From assembly GCF_001565895.1 (NCBI RefSeq), contig NZ_LSNE01000006.1, forward strand, positions 128,965 through 192,964: a DNA stretch of 64,000 nucleotides, written 5' to 3'. Shown here one piece after another: positions 61,911-64,000 of the stretch. The notes under the pieces were generated by a model. The model was given only the letters and a program-made list of their open reading frames with translations. It searched no databases and was not told where the DNA came from. Positions within the stretch are counted from its first letter, which is position 1, and every line of letters begins with the position of its first letter. This DNA is from Paraglaciecola hydrolytica. GTDB taxonomy: Bacteria; Pseudomonadota; Gammaproteobacteria; Enterobacterales; Alteromonadaceae. The translations under genes and the position numbers were made by a program.

Positions 61911-61942
61911 ATTAATTAATAAATAAGCGAACAAATTTCACT

Positions 61943-63811
61943 ATGGCATTTTTGCAAATATCAGAACCGGGTTTAAGCGCAGCTCCACATCAACGTAAGT
62001 TAGCTGTGGGTATCGACTTAGGCACGACTAATTCATTAGTAGCCAGTGTACGTAGTGGTCAAGCGACCACTTTGGCCGATGAAAGTGGTCAACATTTGTT
62101 GCCTTCTGTGGTGCATTATCAACAACATAACGTAGTGGTTGGGCAAGCCGCGGCAGCACAAGCTAGTTTAGATCCTATCAATACCATAGTGTCGGTTAAA
62201 CGTTTTTTGGGTCGTGACCTGCAAGACATCAAAAAATCCTATGCCAACTTACCTTATGAATTTGTCGCGCCAGAATCAGCTGCGGTGCAATTGCAAGTTA
62301 CTAGTGGAGTGGTAAATCCAGTACAGGTGTCGGCCGAAATATTGGCTGCCTTACGTCTGCGAGCTGAACATACTTTAGGTGATGAATTATCTGGTGCTGT
62401 GATCACCGTCCCCGCCTATTTTGACGATGCCCAGCGCCAAAGTACCAAAGATGCTGCAACCTTAGCAGGATTAAACGTACTGCGTTTACTCAACGAACCA
62501 ACGGCTGCCGCTATTGCCTACGGTTTAGATTCAGGTCAAGAAGGTTTGATTGCCGTTTATGACCTAGGTGGTGGTACTTTTGATATCTCGATTTTGCGTT
62601 TACGCAAAGGCGTGTTTGAAGTATTGGCAACTGGTGGTGATTCAGCCCTAGGTGGCGACGATTTTGATATCTTGTTGGTGGAATATATACGCCAGCAAAC
62701 AGGGTTGATGGGTGAGCTATCCAAATCTTTACATCGTACTTTGCTTGATATTGCGCGCTCTGCCAAAGAATCTCTAAGTAACAATGCAAGCATCAAGGTT
62801 GAATTTAACGATGATCAAGGTAAAGCTCATAAGTTAACTATTGAGTTGGCGACCTTTGAAGGTTTAATTGCTGATTTAGTTAAAAATACCCTGCGTGCCA
62901 GTCGCCGTGCATTACGTGATGCTGAACTGGAAAAAGAACACATTTTGGCGGTGGTCATGGTAGGCGGTTCTACCCGAGTGCCTTATGTACGCCAGCAAGT
63001 GGAAAGCTTTTTTGGTAAGGCACCTTTAACCTCTATCGATCCCGATAAAGTTGTGGCCATAGGCGCGGCGATCCAAGCCGATATCTTGGTGGGCAATAAA
63101 CCAGATTCCGACATGTTGTTACTTGATGTACTACCTTTGTCGCTGGGCATAGAAACTATGGGTGGTTTGGTCGAAAAAATCATTCATCGTAATACCACTA
63201 TTCCGGTAGCTAAAGCTCAGGAGTTTACAACCTTTAAAGATGGCCAAACCGCCATGATGGTGCACGTATTACAAGGTGAGCGTGAGATGGTGGCAGATTG
63301 CCGCTCTTTGGCTAAGTTTACCCTCACCGGTATTCCCCCAATGGCTGCTGGAGCCGCCCATATTCGCGTGACCTTTCAGGTTGATGCCGATGGTTTGCTT
63401 AATGTCACTGCCATGGAAAAGTCTACAGGTGTACAAGCGCACATAGTGGTTAAACCCTCATATGGCCTAGATGAACAGCAAATCACTCAGATGTTACAAG
63501 CGTCTATGCAACATGCTAAAAGTGATATGGCCGGACGCATGCTCAAAGAACAGCAAGTCGAAGCCGCCAGAGTAGAGGAAACCCTACGTGCGGCGATGCT
63601 CAAAGATGCTGAGACTTTATTAAATGCTGACGAAATAGCCCAAATCGAACAAGGTTTAACCATGTTGGCCGAAACCGCCCGCGGTGAAGATAAAGACGCC
63701 ATCAAAGATGCTATCGAAAAAGTGGATCAACTGAGCCAAACCTTTGCTGAACGCAGGATGGATCAATCTATTCGCCAGGCTTTTGCTGGTAAATCGGTTG
63801 ATATCATTTAA
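61943..63811 (+). CDS. hscA: Fe-S assembly chaperone HscA
   Basis: This 622-residue Hsp70-type chaperone hydrolyses ATP to release clusters from IscU at its LPPVK motif. [12 protein letters not shown] (about 23-34) and [12 protein letters not shown] near 205-216 are the ATPase phosphate loops. The substrate-binding domain follows from about 395 to 520, and the helical lid follows that. It lacks the C-terminal DnaK tail, as in HscA. No strong ribosome-binding site is evident; coupling to hscB is likely. Confidence 0.97.
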   Translation: MAFLQISEPGLSAAPHQRKLAVGIDLGTTNSLVASVRSGQATTLADESGQHLLPSVVHYQQHNVVVGQAAAAQASLDPINTIVSVKRFLGRDLQDIKKSYANLPYEFVAPESAAVQLQVTSGVVNPVQVSAEILAALRLRAEHTLGDELSGAVITVPAYFDDAQRQSTKDAATLAGLNVLRLLNEPTAAAIAYGLDSGQEGLIAVYDLGGGTFDISILRLRKGVFEVLATGGDSALGGDDFDILLVEYIRQQTGLMGELSKSLHRTLLDIARSAKESLSNNASIKVEFNDDQGKAHKLTIELATFEGLIADLVKNTLRASRRALRDAELEKEHILAVVMVGGSTRVPYVRQQVESFFGKAPLTSIDPDKVVAIGAAIQADILVGNKPDSDMLLLDVLPLSLGIETMGGLVEKIIHRNTTIPVAKAQEFTTFKDGQTAMMVHVLQGEREMVADCRSLAKFTLTGIPPMAAGAAHIRVTFQVDADGLLNVTAMEKSTGVQAHIVVKPSYGLDEQQITQMLQASMQHAKSDMAGRMLKEQQVEAARVEETLRAAMLKDAETLLNADEIAQIEQGLTMLAETARGEDKDAIKDAIEKVDQLSQTFAERRMDQSIRQAFAGKSVDII

Positions 63812-63860
63812 AACTAATTATTGTCAGAAACTACTTAATGTTTAGAACAGGAACAACAGA

Positions 63861-64000
63861 ATGCCTCAAGTGATTTTTTTACCTCACCCAGAACTTTGCC
63901 CTGATGGCGCTGTATTTGAAGCAGATCAGGGCACATCAGTGCTGGATGTGGCCTTGTCTAATGGTATTGGCATTGAACATGCCTGCGAAAAAGTTTGTGC
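63861..64000 (+). CDS. fdx: [2Fe-2S] ferredoxin Fdx, N-terminal part (cut by window end)
   Basis: The frame begins with ATG at 63861 and continues for 46 codons to the window end. MPQVIFLPHPELCPDGAVFE and the ligand-loop start EHACEKVC (Cys42 and Cys48) match isc-type adrenodoxin-like ferredoxins. It gives electrons to Fe-S assembly. AGGAACAACAG lies before the ATG, as a slightly long-spaced ribosome-binding site. The rest of the gene lies outside the window. Confidence 0.95.
   Translation, partial: MPQVIFLPHPELCPDGAVFEADQGTSVLDVALSNGIGIEHACEKVC

Overview
The window looks like a chromosomal segment of a marine gammaproteobacterium of the Alteromonadales, probably Alteromonadaceae near Paraglaciecola or Glaciecola. 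I base this on the moderately AT-rich DNA, the isc, queA-tgt-yajC-secDF and suhB-trmJ-cysE neighbourhoods, and an exosortase-type exopolysaccharide locus beside ordinary housekeeping genes. The genus is an inference. I see no tRNA, rRNA, CRISPR array, insertion sequence or phage gene.

Bases 1-27000 hold a surface-polysaccharide and PEP-CTERM locus. Glycosyltransferases lie on the minus strand (149-3206). A plus-strand set follows: an O-antigen-ligase-like protein, a GT2 and a sulfotransferase (3531-6637). Then comes a tightly overlapping nine-gene minus-strand run (20452 down to 6718): PrsT, an acetyltransferase, a lyase-like protein, GT2, GT4, a polysaccharide deacetylase, a FemAB-like protein, an asparagine-synthase-type amidotransferase and a GT4. 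Further right are a flavin oxidoreductase, one PEP-CTERM protein with its own sigma-54 promoter and terminator, an acyltransferase/patatin pair, a YdcF-like protein and a sugar epimerase. The exosortase and the PrsK/PrsR regulators are not in the window and may lie to the left of base 1.

Bases 27127-30875 (plus strand) carry the least understood unit. A secreted trypsin-like protease is followed by a sigma-54 promoter and a four-gene operon: a twin-arginine-signal protein of unknown function ending in Cys, a PqqD-like protein, an HPr-kinase-like protein and a nucleotidyltransferase. The kinase/PqqD pair belongs to known families. The exported partner and the sigma-54 link to the PEP-CTERM gene make this the best candidate for an undescribed modification system.

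Bases 30872-46435 hold the glyoxylate shunt (glcB, a LysR regulator, aceA), cheV, an alkaline phosphatase, a membrane protein, a rhomboid protease and a complete yjfIJKLMC-type operon with a potassium channel gene inside it. A DUF6471 gene and yqhA follow.

Bases 46686-64000 are core genes: queA, tgt, yajC-secD-secF, an M16 lipoprotein peptidase, a rhodanese, suhB, trmJ-cysE, and iscRSUA-hscBA-fdx (fdx cut by the window edge). The isc promoter carries two abutting IscR-type boxes. Hairpins lie before iscU and between iscA and hscB. Several start codons were moved from the longest open frame to internal starts with better ribosome-binding sites or family-like N termini.
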